In this document: piece by piece, positions 24,300 to 36,340 of the stretch
Layout of the letters: every line of letters starts with the position of its first letter
Numbering within the stretch: position 1 is the stretch's first letter
Origin: Adiantum capillus-veneris
Taxonomy: Eukaryota; Streptophyta; Polypodiopsida; Polypodiales; Pteridaceae
DNA: 64,000 nucleotides
Assembly: GCA_014529385.2 (NCBI GenBank)
Contig: CM043964.1
Span: 131,477,420-131,541,419 of the forward strand
Reading direction: 5' to 3'
The notes under the pieces: model-generated
Database searches by the model: none
Seen by the model: the letters and a program-made list of their open reading frames with translations, nothing else
What the model was told of the DNA's origin: nothing
Program-made: the position numbers and the translations under genes

Positions 24300-25250
24300 G
24301 TAAGCAATCAAATTAATGAGCGTCCCTTCTTTACGGTGTGTCCTACACGCTAGGGGGAGTAGTTGGCGAGTAGGCTTTGACTACTCCAGCTCTAGTGAGG
24401 ATGAAAAGCAAAGAGAGCAAAGAGCAACTCTATATTTTTTGGAGGACATCTCCGATGATGATGTTGCATTGCAACAAGACATCGGTGTGACAAAGAAGAG
24501 GTCCAAACGTTTAAAGCACAATAGAGGAAACTTGATGTGTGCACAACCTTGCATCTGAAAAATATCAACCAGGTAACTCTCTTATTTGTCTCTCTTGCAG
24601 CTCTTAATGAATGCTCTCTCTCTTCTTTCTTAATTAATAACCCCTTACATGGCAGGCAGACCACAACTTGCCATTCAACCTTTGTCTCTCACCTTCTCTC
24701 ACGTGCTTGCCTCCCACCCATCTCCCTTGCCAATTTCTCCATATCGCAAGCATGTCTCACCCTAAAGAAGGGACACTCATTAAATTGGTTAACTATTCCA
24801 CCTCAAGCTTGCCGTCATTGTTTCTCACTGTGGCTTAGTTTTGGTTGCATGACCATGTAGGGAAAAATTGCAGCTTCGATGATCAGAGTTCCATTAGCAG
24901 GTTTAGTGCCAATGCATCTACCTTAGTGTGTGGCTTAGTTTTGGTCGCCGAACCATGCAAGGAAAAATTGCAGCTCCAATGATTGGAGCATCTCCCTTAG
25001 TAGGTTTAGTGCCAATGCACCTCCCTTCTTGTCCATTCTTGCGAGGTTTCATTTTATCCACAGCTCCTCAAGCTGGACACTTTCTCCCTTGCAGTCCTCC
25101 TGATTGAGGCTCGCCGTCGTACTTCTTGTCCATTTTGATAAAGACAAGAAGCTGTGAATCCGAAAGGGGTGCCAAGACAAAGATTTAGCCATTATAAAGC
25201 GAGCCTTAGTTTTGTTCACACACAAGCTATCACCTAGAGGTGCTCAGATT
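24300..25250. repeat. Half-unit of the alternating palindromic array (left of the LINE)
   Basis: The segment from the palindrome centre at about 24,385 (ACTCCAGCTCTAGTGAGGAT) to 25,250 (AGAGGTGCTCAGATT) matches, in order, segments of the 46.9-52.9 kb array. At 24,300-24,380 a shortened opposite arm is visible (AATGAGCGTCCCTTCTTTAC). The half-unit is interrupted at its right end by the LINE; its continuation resumes at 46,896. Confidence 0.85.
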
Positions 25251-25255
25251 TTTTT

Positions 25256-26767
25256 CCCCGAGAAAAAGATCTTTCTATTAGTTAATGAAGCTGCCCATAG
25301 GGCTACAACCACCCCTGCAAGAGAGGGCTACAACAATCATGATGGAAAGACTCTGCCAATGAAAAAAAAGCATATGTATAATGAGGCAAAATCAAGAGAT
25401 GGTAGGAGGGAAAAGCCACACAGGTGGATGGTAGTGCCATCTAAGCACACCCTGGACCAAGGTGAAAAAAGGCCCAGGACGCCAGAGTCAAAGGAAAGCC
25501 TCTCTGCACTTCCGCATGCAATCGGAGTTGCCCTGGAGTCTCTTGAAATGTACTCTGAGAGTATGGACCAACTCTAGCCAAAGATCCCAAACAGTCTCTA
25601 CTGGTGGTACAGGGAGAGCCTCAAAGATGCAGAAGCAATGGTCCCTCTAGATGAACCAGAGTGTCAGGCCACTGATGAGCTCCCTAAACTCCTCTCTCTC
25701 ATTACACCACTCCTCTGGAGTAAGCTCTGTAGCAGGATAGTGTGTAGGTCGACCCCCCTGCATCACTATCATCCTACTGGTGGAGGATAGCTTAAACTGA
25801 AGTGCCGGGCCCATGAGAGTAGACCAAGAAAATGCCCCCCAATTGTATTGCCGAGCTGTGTAAATATTTTGCATCAGTCGAAGAACACAAATCCACACCT
25901 GTTGTGTCAAAGGACACAGTGATGCTGACGCTCCACATGATGGTCACAAGCTGCACATGCAACCGAGAGACCACCATGTGCAAGCCAGCTCCCAACTACT
26001 GTAGGTCGGTGTGCAACCTCTTTTTAGAGTCCCACAACCTCTCCCAAAAAGCTGCCAAGAACTCAGCTTTGAGAATCTCCTCCTAGTAGTAAGACGAGCC
26101 TCTCTCTACACTGCCAAGTATGTGACGTCCCAGTCAAATAGTGTACTGAAAGAAGGGGACACCTGGATGGTCTGCTGAGGAGAAAGGGTCCCTCCAAAGC
26201 CACTCTCCAAGATCCCACTCTACTCATGCTAGTGGACAACTCTCCCAAGCCCACAGTCTCTAGTGGCCAGTCTCAAGAGCTGCTGGGTTGGGATCTATGA
26301 CACAAGTCCTCCCACAGATGCCCACCACTCAAATCCTCTGAAAACAACACTTTGCCACCTGTGGGGTCTCTTCTACAACTCAATATAAGCCCCTCTTCTT
26401 GTAGCTTAAAAAACAGGGAAGGTATAGTCTCTGAGCAAGCCGGAACTTAGATGAGAACCTCTAGTTGCGTGAAGGCTCCCATCCATCTGGGCACTGCTGA
26501 CTCAAGAGGTGTGAGCCACTTAGCTGGTACTTCCTATGAGATGTCCTAACACATGCTCTACACCCCTCTCATGCCCTGTAGCTACATTTCCTAAAGCTCC
26601 TCTGACAAGCCTGAAAACTGTAGCTAGTCACCTAAAGAGCATGCTGGACCCTCTACCATGGGACCCCAGGAAACATGAGGCCGACTACCAACTAAGTGGC
26701 CTCTCTGAGTGCTAACCATGGGGTTCCAAACAAGGGGCTGTCTCAGGTGCTACTCAGTGCAAGTACG
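25256..26767 (-). pseudogene. LINE ORF2 C-terminal end and 3' UTR
   Basis: Scattered open pieces (26,063-26,254; 25,792-25,995; 25,647-25,910) on the minus strand continue ORF2 with stops, ending in the T run at the 3' border. A cysteine-containing zf-RVT-like tail is plausible but not clearly readable. No independent plus-strand gene is supported here. Confidence 0.55.
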
Positions 26768-28020
26768 CTAACATTGCTCCAAGCCTCTCCGTAGTTGCTC
26801 CCAAGATCGGAGTAGACTCACAGTGAAGCGGTCCTCCAGTCTCTTGCTCAAGCCAAATCTACGCATCTTTGTGAAAATCCATCTAGTTGAAGGTGGACAG
26901 GGGCCTCCAGCCTGAGGCACCCTAGCACTAAGCCACTGAAGCAAGAAAATTCTACAGGGCTCCTCTCTTGGAAGAAGTCCTCTGATGATAACTTCCCAAG
27001 AAGGGCTCTGCTCTGCTGTGCTAGTTCTATGATTCCCAATCCTCCCTAAGAACAAGGAAGTGTGATGACTTGCCATGCCACTTTGGCTCGGGCTATCCGA
27101 GTGTCACGCCCTGACCAAAGGAAGGTCTTGATCAGCCTCTCTACCTGGCTAATACAAGAACTCAAAAATATCCAACAAGAAGTGATGTACCACATAGTAG
27201 CCAGCAACACCTGGTTGGCCACTACAACTCTGCTTGCCAGAGAAAGTTGTGCGGAGCTCCAATGTAACAACTTCCTCCTGATAGATAGGAGAAGGGGAGA
27301 AATCTACTAATTGGGAGACAAGTCCAAACCAACCTGACAGCCCAAGTACCGAACTGCATTCCCTGGGGGAATCCACTTGAAACCCTCACCTGGCATCCAA
27401 TGAGGCGTAGGAGCACTACCAATTGAGAAATCCACTATCTTTCTCTAGTTGATCAGTGCACTTGATGCACAACAAAAAGTCTTAAGAGCGTGCTGAAATG
27501 TGTGAAGGTTGGCCTCCTGGCCATCCAAGTACAAGGCTGCTGTCTGCAAACTCAATGTCCAGTAGCTCATCTCCCCAAATAGGGAGCCACGTAAACCAAC
27601 CTACTTTGAAACCAAAAACCTGCTCATCCCCTCAACATAGAACAAAATGTAGAAGGGGGCGAGAGGGCAGCCCTATCTGCCTGAACATGTGAGCATGAAA
27701 CGATCACCTCTACCTCCTGACAAAAGTACCTGACTATGTGCCCGTCTGTACAAAGCTGACACCCCTCTGATCGAAGCATCTGAGAAACCCATCCTACGTA
27801 GAGTGCCCTCAAAAAAGTCCCAATCAACTCTGTCATAGGCCTTCTCAAAATTGAGAAGAAGAATCACCACCTCCTCACCATGGAGCCGCACGAGGGCAGA
27901 AGCCTCCCAAAAAGTAAAGATGTTGTCAAGGATACTACGCTCCTTGACAAAACCTATCCGTTTCCCATGTATAATGCTCTCTAGAAGTGGTTGAATCCTC
28001 AAACTCAGAGCCTTGGCAAG
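26768..28020 (-). pseudogene. LINE ORF2 reverse transcriptase palm and C-terminal region
   Basis: It resumes after the insertion at LAKALSLRIQPLLESIIHGK, then GFVKERSILDNIFTFWEA and NFEKAYDRVDWDFF, the conserved palm motif A with its Asp. Motif C, normally FADD, reads DIEFADSSLV near 27,545, so one catalytic Asp is lost. Further on, RWIFTKMRRFGLSKRLEDRF (near 26,840-26,900) is a conserved C-terminal LINE segment. Frames shift repeatedly. Confidence 0.82.
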
Positions 28021-29671
28021 TGTCATAAAATCTAATATCTAACCAACCCCAAATGATTTTATCATATTAAATTGATCACTTAATATGGGAGAATAAATGG
28101 GAACAAGTGTTAAGATATAGATATGTGCTTATAGATCTATCTCAACACGGGGCCAATGGTAAAGGGGCCCAAATGGGAGATGGTCTATCAAAGAGCAAGG
28201 CTAACCAATGGAGCATAAGACCTTAGGGTTAGCTTCATTGAAGACCTCCAATAATGTGTGTAAAAGTCCTTTGGCCTTAGGTAAGCTAGGGTTGAGCTTG
28301 AGGTGGGAACCCGGCCCAAGCTCGAGGTGCTTGTCATGCTTGAGGTGCTTGTCCTGCTTGAGGCTCTTGTCATGCTTGAGGTGCTTGATTAAGGTGCTTG
28401 AGGTGCTTGATCTGCTACATGCTTGAGGTGCTTGACTTTCTACATGATTAAGGTACTTGAGGTGCTCTGACAAGCTTGCCTGAGATGCTTGTGGGAATAC
28501 CCCCTAGTCCAAGTGCTTAGTCATGCTTGATGACTAAGGTGCTTGAGCACCAAAAGTCAAAAGCATCCCTACAAGAGGGGGGGCGAGCCCTTTTCCTAGG
28601 GGCTAGAGAGAGAACACCCACTCACACACACAAGGAAGGCCCAAGCTTGAAGAGGCAGCAAGGACACATGTCAGGCCCCTACCTATGTTACCTTCATGAG
28701 ATGCCTGAAACCTATTGGTTGGCCACCCAAGGGGTCCAACAGTAATTTAGGAGATTTAATTAATTGATTTAGCATTTAGCTAGCCCTGTCTCTCAAAGGG
28801 GAAAGGGGGACACTTGTCTCAAGGCTACCCCTATTGCTTGTAATGCCTCCTGCTCATGATTGGCTAGGCCTGGAGGGGTCCAATGAGCTTCAAGCATGAG
28901 CTACAAGGGGGGGTCGACCCAAGCAAGCTAGGGGGATGCTTAGGGGGTATACTCACCCACACACGCTCACAGAAACTTTCATTGTGTGCTATGCAAAGTG
29001 CAAGAGCTCCCTCTCCTTCTCCAAGCAAGTAGAGGTTGAGAGCCTACACCAACACTCTTGGCTATGGAGTGCAAATCCAACCAAGATCCATGCTTCAATG
29101 CTTAATCTTGCCATCTCCTTCTTCTTCATTACTATGCTATTATGTATGCTAGCAACAAGAGTATGATAAGTGAGGAACTAATTCTTTCTCCTACGAAATG
29201 TTTCTTCTTCCTCTTCGCTACCCTCATTCCCTGCTAGCTCTCTCCACCTTCGAAGGTGTTTGAGGTCTTGGGACTGAGGCTTGGGATAGTTAAAGCTTTC
29301 TTCAAGTTTATGTTATGTTTGTGATGCATGAAGCTTTCCATCTTCATTGCATCAACTAGGTCACAAGGAACACAAAGACTGTATTGTAACAAGTCTCTCT
29401 TAATGGGAGAAATCATAATACAAATGCCTATTGGAGGGGGGACTGGCTCCACATAAATCCGGTCCTCAACTGTTGTCATGTTCTCTAAATTCTCTCTCTT
29501 GCAAAAGTATTGTTCATGCCAAGTTAACTAATTGCTATGATTATGTTGCTATCTTCAATTATGTTCACCCGTTATGCTCACAAAGTTATTTCTCAAAAGT
29601 ACTCTCATTAATTTCCGCTACTCTCAAGTTAAATAGGCCAATTCCATTACAACAAGAATTTTGTAGGCTCA
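28021..29671. mobile_element. 1.65-kb insertion in the LINE reverse transcriptase, possible solo LTR
   Basis: LINE homology stops at 29,672 (PITILN) and restarts at 28,020 (LAKAL), so the DNA between is foreign. It begins TGTCATAAAATC and ends GTAGGCTCA, giving TG...CA borders like an LTR. Flanking bases (GCAAG and GTTAA) are not a clear target duplication, and about 15 bp of LINE sequence seems missing, so the class is uncertain. It has no ORF with a domain. Confidence 0.55.
28310..28560 (+). repeat. CTTGAGGTGCTTG tandem repeat
   Basis: Units of about 10-16 bp built on GCTTGAGGTGCTTG, interspersed with TCATG, TCCTG or ATTAA, inside the 1.65-kb insertion. The Ser/Thr-rich and Lys/His-rich frames over it are repeat artefacts. 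Confidence 0.85.
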
Positions 29672-30419
29672 GTTAAGGATGGTGATGGGGCACCACTGTC
29701 AAATATCATGCAAGGAGCCACCCTCCTTGGGAATGAGGTAAATAAGGCCCTCCCTCATGCTCTCAAGCATCTCGCATGTGTGAAGGATGAACTAAAAAGC
29801 ACTACAAAGATCTGAGCCAAGCAAGTCCTAGTACTCAAAGAAAAAGCTGGGAGTCAAGCCATCCTCACCTGGACAGCTACCACGGGGGAGTGCTCTAAGA
29901 GCCGTGTGTAGCTCCTCAAGTTGAAGAGGCAACTCAAGCCTCTGGCGCATCTCCTCAATCACAAGACAACACATCTATGCCCACACCTGCTCTCTACATG
30001 CATTCAGGCACTCCGTAGATAGTAGATCACGGTAGAAGTCAATAGCAACTGCACACATGTCCTCTGCCTCTAAAGCAACGGAGCCGTCGGGCCTCCTCAA
30101 CTGGCTAACCTTGGCATGCGTATGTCGGGGTCCCATTGCCTCAAAGAAGCGCATGTCATTCTGTGACCCACCTGGGTCCACTGAGATGCCTGCCGATGGA
30201 AAGCAACCTCATGGCGCCTCTCCTCTTTGCTGACGAGCTCCTAGTGAGCCTGTTGTAGCTGCTCCTCCAACCAAGGACTGTCTGGATGCTGCTCCTGCAT
30301 CCTTTGTAAGGAAGTAATGCCCCATTGAAGATGCTACTCCTCCTCTCTCGATGCAGCCAGGCAAGCCGAAGACTCCATAAGAAAGAGTCAACTAAGTTGA
30401 GCAAGTTCTGATGCTACTC
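29672..30419 (-). pseudogene. LINE ORF2 linker and N-terminal reverse transcriptase
   Basis: It contains GSQNDMRFFEAM, and then a PGEDGLT segment and GLIYLIPKEGG (near 29,720), standard fingers-subdomain motifs of non-LTR reverse transcriptases. The sequence reaches PITILN at 29,672, where a 1.65-kb insertion breaks the domain. Just upstream, about 60 bp (AGAGTCAACTAAGTTGAGCA...) is duplicated in tandem at about 30,378-30,498. Confidence 0.75.
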
Positions 30420-30619
30420 TGTGAGCTGGAGAATCCTGCTCAAAGAGTCAACTAAGTTGAGCAAGTTCTCATGCTACTCTGTGAGCTGGAGAATCCTGCA
30501 TGTCTAATCTCTCTGTCCAAAGAGCCTCCACTTGCTCTCTAAGCACTGAGTCTAGCAAGACCCTCTCTCGGATGCGTAGCATCATGCTCCCCCTCCTCTG
30601 CCTATCATTCATTGTAAGG

Positions 30620-31369
30620 ATCACTAGTGCATGGTCCAAAATATGAAGTCCCTGTCAAGAATGCCAACTATCCCACCCAAGTCACAGAAGTGGTCACTAG
30701 TGTAGAAGCGATCTATCTGAGATAGATTCTCCCCTCCCACTCTGCAGTCCGAACGAGAGAAGGCCAGCAAGCTGTCTAGGGACCTCACAAATCTAAAGTG
30801 CTGCCACACATCTAAAACCCGCAGAGTCATACAGAACCTCTCCCAAGCTGCTAGCTCAACTCCATGCATAGTAGTATGGCTACCACCAATCCCGTCAGAG
30901 GGTTCCTCCAACATGTTGAAGTCACACCCTATGCACCATTACTCTGCGTGCGACAGAGACTCAACAATCTAAGAACAAAACTCTGCACATGCACTTGCCA
31001 CATTGGGTGCATAGATTTTCAAGAATCCTATGAGACAACCATGAACTGCATAGTGATCCACTGAGCCCTGCCTAGCACAATTATCCATCTGCCCTCAATG
31101 GCTTGCTGTAAAGAATCCGCAATAGTTGTACATACCACGCCTTGGATGCCTCCAGGTCCAAATGAAGCTGACCAAAAAGTCTCATACCGTCCACGCAAAA
31201 GCTAACCACAACGTCTAATGAGGCTCTCACATGGATGATGATCCTGTAGCATAAGAAGGTCAATCTCTCTTCCCACAAGGCATCATTGAAGCTCCTGACG
31301 CAGTCGGCCCCTCTGATGCTAAAACTGGGGCCCACCTAATTCTTGTAGGTTCCATGAGACAATCCTCAT
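30620..31369 (-). pseudogene. LINE ORF2 endonuclease domain, decayed
   Basis: It starts MRIVSWNLQELGG at 31,369, the typical N-terminus of an apurinic/apyrimidinic-type LINE endonuclease (WN motif). The C-terminal part LSQIDRFYTSDHF (about 30,720-30,740) matches the family SRIDRFY motif. The enzyme nicks target DNA to prime reverse transcription. The frame between these motifs contains many stops, so this copy is non-functional. Confidence 0.75.
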
Positions 31370-31539
31370 GGGGAGCAAGAGAGAACAGATGCTGTCGTAG
31401 CAGCTAACCGTGCTATCTTTGAGGCAGGTTTTGATGGGGAGTAATCCGTATCCGAGCGTCCTCGAGATAGGCGTGACTACGAAGAGTGTCGAGCCCGAGC
31501 CCAAGTAGACCAAGCCATGCGTAAAGCAACCTCCTCTGT

Positions 31540-32013
31540 CTAGGAGTCCTCATCTATGTGTACATAGCATGCCGGGCTCTGCGTGTTAGCAAAAAAATGA
31601 ACCACAATGTGTCTACATCTTGCTCCGTTTGGAGGTGTCACAACAGACTTGGCCAAAGGCCAAAGATTCTGAAGCACGTCTTTAACCCCTAGGTATCCTT
31701 TGTGATGAGATAACTCTAGGGCTTGTGTCTGCAACCACTCCAACACTGAGTCTATAGTCCACTCAGCATGTCCATGTTGCATAAGGGAAAAGAGAAGCCA
31801 ACCGCTGAGTCCAAGGTCTCTATCCCCTAGCTGGAAGGAACAATACATGAACTCTAAAGTAGGCTACCTCAAGGTCTGGTGAGGGGTCGTCGAGAAACCT
31901 TGTAAAGTTGTAGGCAAAGAAATCCCAACGCCAACGAATGTCGAAGCTCGTAAGACCACGAGGAATTGCTGCAAAGAGAGATGTCTGCACCAGCAGAGGA
32001 GGTCGCAAGAAAG
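31540..32013 (-). pseudogene. LINE ORF1, 3' part beyond the LTR-element insertion
   Basis: Open pieces at 31,540-31,848 and 31,820-32,008 continue ORF1 on the minus strand after the LTR retrotransposon. Joining across one GCTGT duplication restores collinearity. No domain is recognised beyond the general LINE context. A stop near 31,540 precedes the ORF2 start region. Confidence 0.55.
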
Positions 32014-32018
32014 GCTGT
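32014..32018. repeat. 5-bp target site duplication GCTGT (left); mate at 44,448-44,452
   Basis: GCTGT precedes the left LTR border TGTAAGG and follows the right LTR border CCTTACA exactly. A 5-bp duplication is usual for Ty3/gypsy integrase and proves that both LTRs belong to a single insertion. Confidence 0.92.
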
Positions 32019-33107
32019 TGTAAGGTCCCCCGCCCCGCCTATACCGAGATCGGGAAGGGATACTTGACAGGGCTCTAGGCCTTATAAAAATCGGAGTCTC
32101 TAAACAAGAAAAATCCAAGGCATAGACCTTTACCATTGACAATGGCTTGGGTCTATAGCCTTAGAAGCAGACCTAGTCCTGTCTCGCAGCGAAAACGGGA
32201 CAATGTATTCAAACGGCCTACAAAAAAAATTCTTATTCCGGCCCTATAACTTCATCATTCAGATTATGGTTTCCTTAGCCAACGCGTTTTTCCCCCTAAC
32301 GTATGTGAGGGCACAACCGTTGGTGGATTCCTCTTCCAAGTGAGAAGTTTCTAAAACGTTTTAGTGTGCGGGAATGGATAGTTACCTGACTAATCAGGTC
32401 CACCCATCCATAATTGACAACCTTAGGCAATCCCCACTTGCCACCCCGCACTCACACAAGATTCATTTATCTTATTATCACATTGTTTTAACATTTAAAA
32501 TAATGGTTTCTTTTAACGTTCCATCACAATAGTTCCTTGAAGACAACATTGAAAGCATTCTTTTAGAAAACAGACATCTTTAAACTTAGAACAGAGTACT
32601 GTCATTCAAAACATTTTCCATAATAACCATGACCAAATACTCTTCTTGTCTCAAGACCCACCTAAAGGTGAAAAACGACACCCATTCCTTATTCAAATCC
32701 GGAGTGGATAAACCCCCACCCAAGGTTCCGGGTGTCCATACACCAAACCAGTTGCCCATACAACTGGGCGGCTCCCCTAGGATAAAAAACAGTATCCTAA
32801 CTTATGTAGAAACATCAAGACATGACACGGAGTAGAAACTCATCGTTCATGTGGGTAACCAACTTAACCGTGGCTAGAAAGCCAATCATTATCATCAATT
32901 TATACTAAACGAGTCGGAGGTGTCTTGAGACAAGCTATCTTAAGGATGATCAAACATATCTTTCCTAATTCAATCAGTTTTAACCCAAACAATTCTTTCC
33001 TACATTATAAACAAATGCATGTTGGAAGTTACCTTCCCTTTTCAGCCAGTTTATCCTTCTTACGTATGTAATGCTAACTTATAAAAGAACTTAAACTAAT
33101 TAAAGAC

Positions 33108-33293
33108 TTAATTGAATAATGGAACACCCACCTGGGATTGATTAGCCATCTGCTGCTGCGCTGGCGCCTGAAGACTCTCCTCCGTAGGCCTACTACTAGA
33201 CCCGGCTTCGTCGTCGTGCGACGCTCTAGTTCGTTTTGGAGCTACGTCCTCATCATCAAATGTAGGATTTGCTCGGGTCCTTTTTGGTATCAT
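33108..33293 (-). CDS. Candidate gag leader exon, 3' LTR copy
   Basis: Open for 61 codons and differs from the 5' LTR copy at a few residues (MIPKRTRANPTFDDEDVAPK). The reading frame is kept in two of three copies while the surrounding LTR varies. The splice-donor-like CAG/GTGGGT follows QSQ. In this position it would lie in the 3' end of the transcript and not be translated. Confidence 0.4.
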   Translation of the reverse strand: MIPKRTRANPTFDDEDVAPKRTRASHDDEAGSSSRPTEESLQAPAQQQMANQSQVGVPLFN

Positions 33294-33834
33294 AACTTCT
33301 TGTTCTTATAAAAAGGACGTTTAATCATTAGGAAAATAGTTCAAAATCTAGACTTAACCTTTGTATTCAATCGTAACACATCCAAGGTTAAATTTATAGT
33401 CTTAATTGATAAATTCTTGACCTATTAGTTTCTTACTTGTCTAGATAGACATGATAACTTTTTCCACCACTTCCCTAAGGGTTTTCTAAGCTCTCCTAAC
33501 TTTCTTATAATTTTCTATATCTTTTTCCTAATTTTCCCATCAACTTTTAAGCTAATAATCGACTTATTTTGGGTTTAATATTTATTGTATTTAATTTTTC
33601 TTAAATATTTCATTTCCTTAACTTGATATCACAGAATTACACTTACTATAATTTTTCTAAAAACTTTTAACCACAAAGTCTATTTATTTTAATTAATCAT
33701 TTACGAAAAAGAGGACCTTTGTTCAATTATAATTTACAAACCTCACTAATTAACTATGGTATAATTACCACAAGTAGATAAGGATATTTTTGACCTCTGG
33801 TAATTATCTTATTATTTTCTAACTTAATTATATA

Positions 33835-35400
33835 ATTTCCAGCTAGAAATAGTATAATTTGACTTAAATAGATATCTAAACTACTTTTCTAACCTTGGCA
33901 TAATTATCACAGCCTCTTTACCCTATAATATAGCTCTGATAAAAAACATGTAATTATAGCACATGATTTACTAATTTTCCTCTTTAGTTTTTAGCTAGAA
34001 ATAGTATAATTTGACTTAGATAAATATCTATACTACTTTTCTAACATTTGCATAATTATCATGGCCTCTTTACCCTATAATACAGCTCTGATAAATAGCA
34101 TGCAATTATAGCACATGATTTACTCATTTCCCTCTTTAGTTTTTAGCTAGAAATAATAAAAACTGACTTAGATAAATATCTATACTACTTTTCTAACCTT
34201 GGCATAATTATCACGGCCTCTTTACCCTATAATATATCTCTAATAAATAGCATGTAATTATAGTGCATGATTTGCTAATTTCCCTCTTTAGTTTTTAGCT
34301 AGAAATAGTAAAAATGTACTTAAATAAATATCTATACTACTTTTCTAACCTTGGCATAATTATCACGGCCTCTTTACCCTACAATACAGCTTTGATAAAT
34401 AGCATGTAAGCATAGGGCATGATTTACTAATTTCTCCCTTTTATTTTTAGCTAGAAATAGTATAATTTGACTTAAATAAATATCTATACTACTTTTCTAA
34501 CCTTGGCATAATTATTATGGCCTCTTTATCCTATAATACAGCTCTGATAAATAGAATGTAATTATAGCACATGATTTACTAATTTCCCTCTTTAATTTAC
34601 CCTTAAAAATAGCATAATTCCACTAAGATAATTAGTTAAACTAATTATATGAGATTAGAATAATTATCATAGGTTATCTAACATCTATTTAAGCTTTAAA
34701 AAATAACTCAATTCAATTTGAACCTATTTAATAATTTCTCTTATTTAAATTGTCCAAAAAATAAAGTATTTCTGCTAAAATAATTAGCTACATTAATTAT
34801 CTGAGCTTCTCCTAATTATCACGGGTTTATCAACACCTAATTAACCACTAATAAATGTATCACAGCAATTAAAATCAATTTATTCATTTCTCCTATTTAA
34901 ATTTCTCAAAAACAGAGTAATTCTGTCTACTTAATTAGCTAGATTCATTATCTGAGCTTCTACTAATTATTACGAGTTACTTAATACCTAATTAATCACT
35001 GATAAATATATCACAGAAATTGAAATCAATTTACTAATTTTTCCTATTTAAATTTCTCAAAAAAGCAGGATATCCCTACTAAAATAATTAGCTAGATTAA
35101 CATTCTGAGTTTCTCCTAGTTATCACGGGTTCTTAAACACCTAATTAACCACTGATAAATATATCACAGTAATTAAAATCAATTTATTAGTTTTTCCTAT
35201 TTAAATTTCTCACAAAACAGAGTAATTCTACCTAATTAATTAGCTAGATTAATTTTCTGAGCTTCTCCTAATTATCACGGGTTCTTTAACATCTAATTAA
35301 CCACTGATAAATATATCACAATAATTGAAATCAATTTACTAATTTCTCCTATTTAAATTGCTCAAAAAACAGAGTAATTCTACCTAATTAATTAGGAAAA
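33835..35400. repeat. 152-bp satellite array in the 3' LTR
   Basis: About five units of a first type (marked TTTTTAGCTAGAAATAGTA at 33,838, 33,989, 34,141, 34,292 and 34,444) are followed by about five of a second type (marked CTATTTAAATTTCTC at about 34,738, 34,888, 35,042, 35,192 and 35,345). Both types share TAATTATCACGG, CTGATAAATA and TTTACTAATTTCTCC at matching offsets, so they appear to be two subfamilies of one unit. Confidence 0.9.
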
Positions 35401-35819
35401 TTACTCAAAAAATTATAGGATAATTTTCCTAGCTTAATGACTGTCTAATGCAACTCTGATAATTACTTCAACATAATCTAAGCTTAAATAATATATTTAT
35501 CATTAATTCATGGTTAATTTGGCTAATTTCAATCCTAATATGATAGGATAATCAATTAGCTTAATATTACTAAGCTTAATTATAATAATCAACAGAGATT
35601 AATTAATTAAGAGAGGTTTTATGAGTATAAATAGGCCTAATCTTTGATTTATTAACAAAATAGCTTAATTTAACCTTGCTAATTAAGAAGGATTATGCTA
35701 ATTATCGTTAGGGTTAATCAATTAGAGACTAATCTCTAATGATTTCTGCATAGTGTTCTCTCTAGATGAGAGAGAGAGTAGCAAGGCTCCGAATCTGTGT
35801 AAAATGTGAAGCTAGGGGT

Positions 35820-35830
35820 CCTATTTATAG
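35820..35830 (-). promoter_or_regulatory. TATA box of the 3' LTR
   Basis: Same CTATAAATAGG as in the 5' LTR. About 190 bp to the left, the plus strand carries AGTATAAATAGG (35,624-35,635; mate at 43,751-43,762), so the two potential promoters face each other. Confidence 0.55.
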
Positions 35831-36319
35831 TTTTCTGGCACTCATAAGCTCTCACCGGCTGAAAAAGGCAGTTGCTTGCAGTTCAAGCAGTCCCCAGCAA
35901 GTCAAAAAATGCCCCTTGCTGCTAAATGAGTCCCTGGCAGGTCAGTGATGACCCTCCCATTACCTGCGAGCTTTTAAAATGTCAATTTTGCTATAATTTG
36001 ACCTATTTTTGCTTAATTGGTAAATATCTTGTAAATATCTGGGAGACCTTTAATAAAGTCTATGCTTAAATGATTACTGTAACCCTTCAATTTTTCTATT
36101 TTACTCAATTCACAGTGTAAACTTCCAGGGGTCGTAACTATGCCAGTTTTATCGGAATTCAATTCTGAAAATTTGTAGCCCTGGGTTTGCTGTGCGTAAG
36201 ATTCCAAAAATACCAATATTTGCCATGGTCGGACAATTCTACATTGCTTTTTCAATAATCATATCAGTTTGATTAAGCTTTATACAACCTTTAAGGTTTC
36301 AGAAACTGGAAACCTTACA

Positions 36320-36340
36320 ATCACCCCAACTTAAGAATTT
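36320..36340 (-). promoter_or_regulatory. Polypurine-tract-like sequence at the 3' LTR border
   Basis: The minus strand reads CTTAAGTTGGGGTGAT immediately before the LTR start TGTAAGG. The G-rich block sits where plus-strand DNA synthesis would be primed. It is shorter than typical tracts. Confidence 0.6.

Larger units (their letters stand above)
32019..36319 (-). repeat. 3' LTR (4.3 kb)
   Basis: The LTR runs from TGTAAGGTCC to GGAAACCTTACA. Read on the minus strand it has about 0.5 kb before the TATA box at 35,820-35,830, then two blocks of 152-bp repeats (33,835-35,400), a 61-codon basic ORF (33,108-33,293), and a unique end region. It is collinear with the 5' LTR except for repeat copy number and the duplication in the latter. 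Confidence 0.93.

Noticed and set aside
30864-31064. Plus-strand ORFs across the LINE (also 27,062-27,310 and 25,212-25,577)
   Set aside because: They are antisense to recognisable endonuclease and reverse transcriptase motifs.
32629-32835. Plus-strand ORF KVKNDTHSLFKSGVDKPPPK recurring at 38,747 and 40,306
   Set aside because: Repeats with the LTR, is antisense to its transcript, and has a frame offset by an indel in the 3' LTR copy.
35766-35948. 60-codon plus-strand ORF in both LTRs (also 43,893-44,075)
   Set aside because: It lies antisense to the LTR promoter region and is duplicated only because the LTRs are; no motif.
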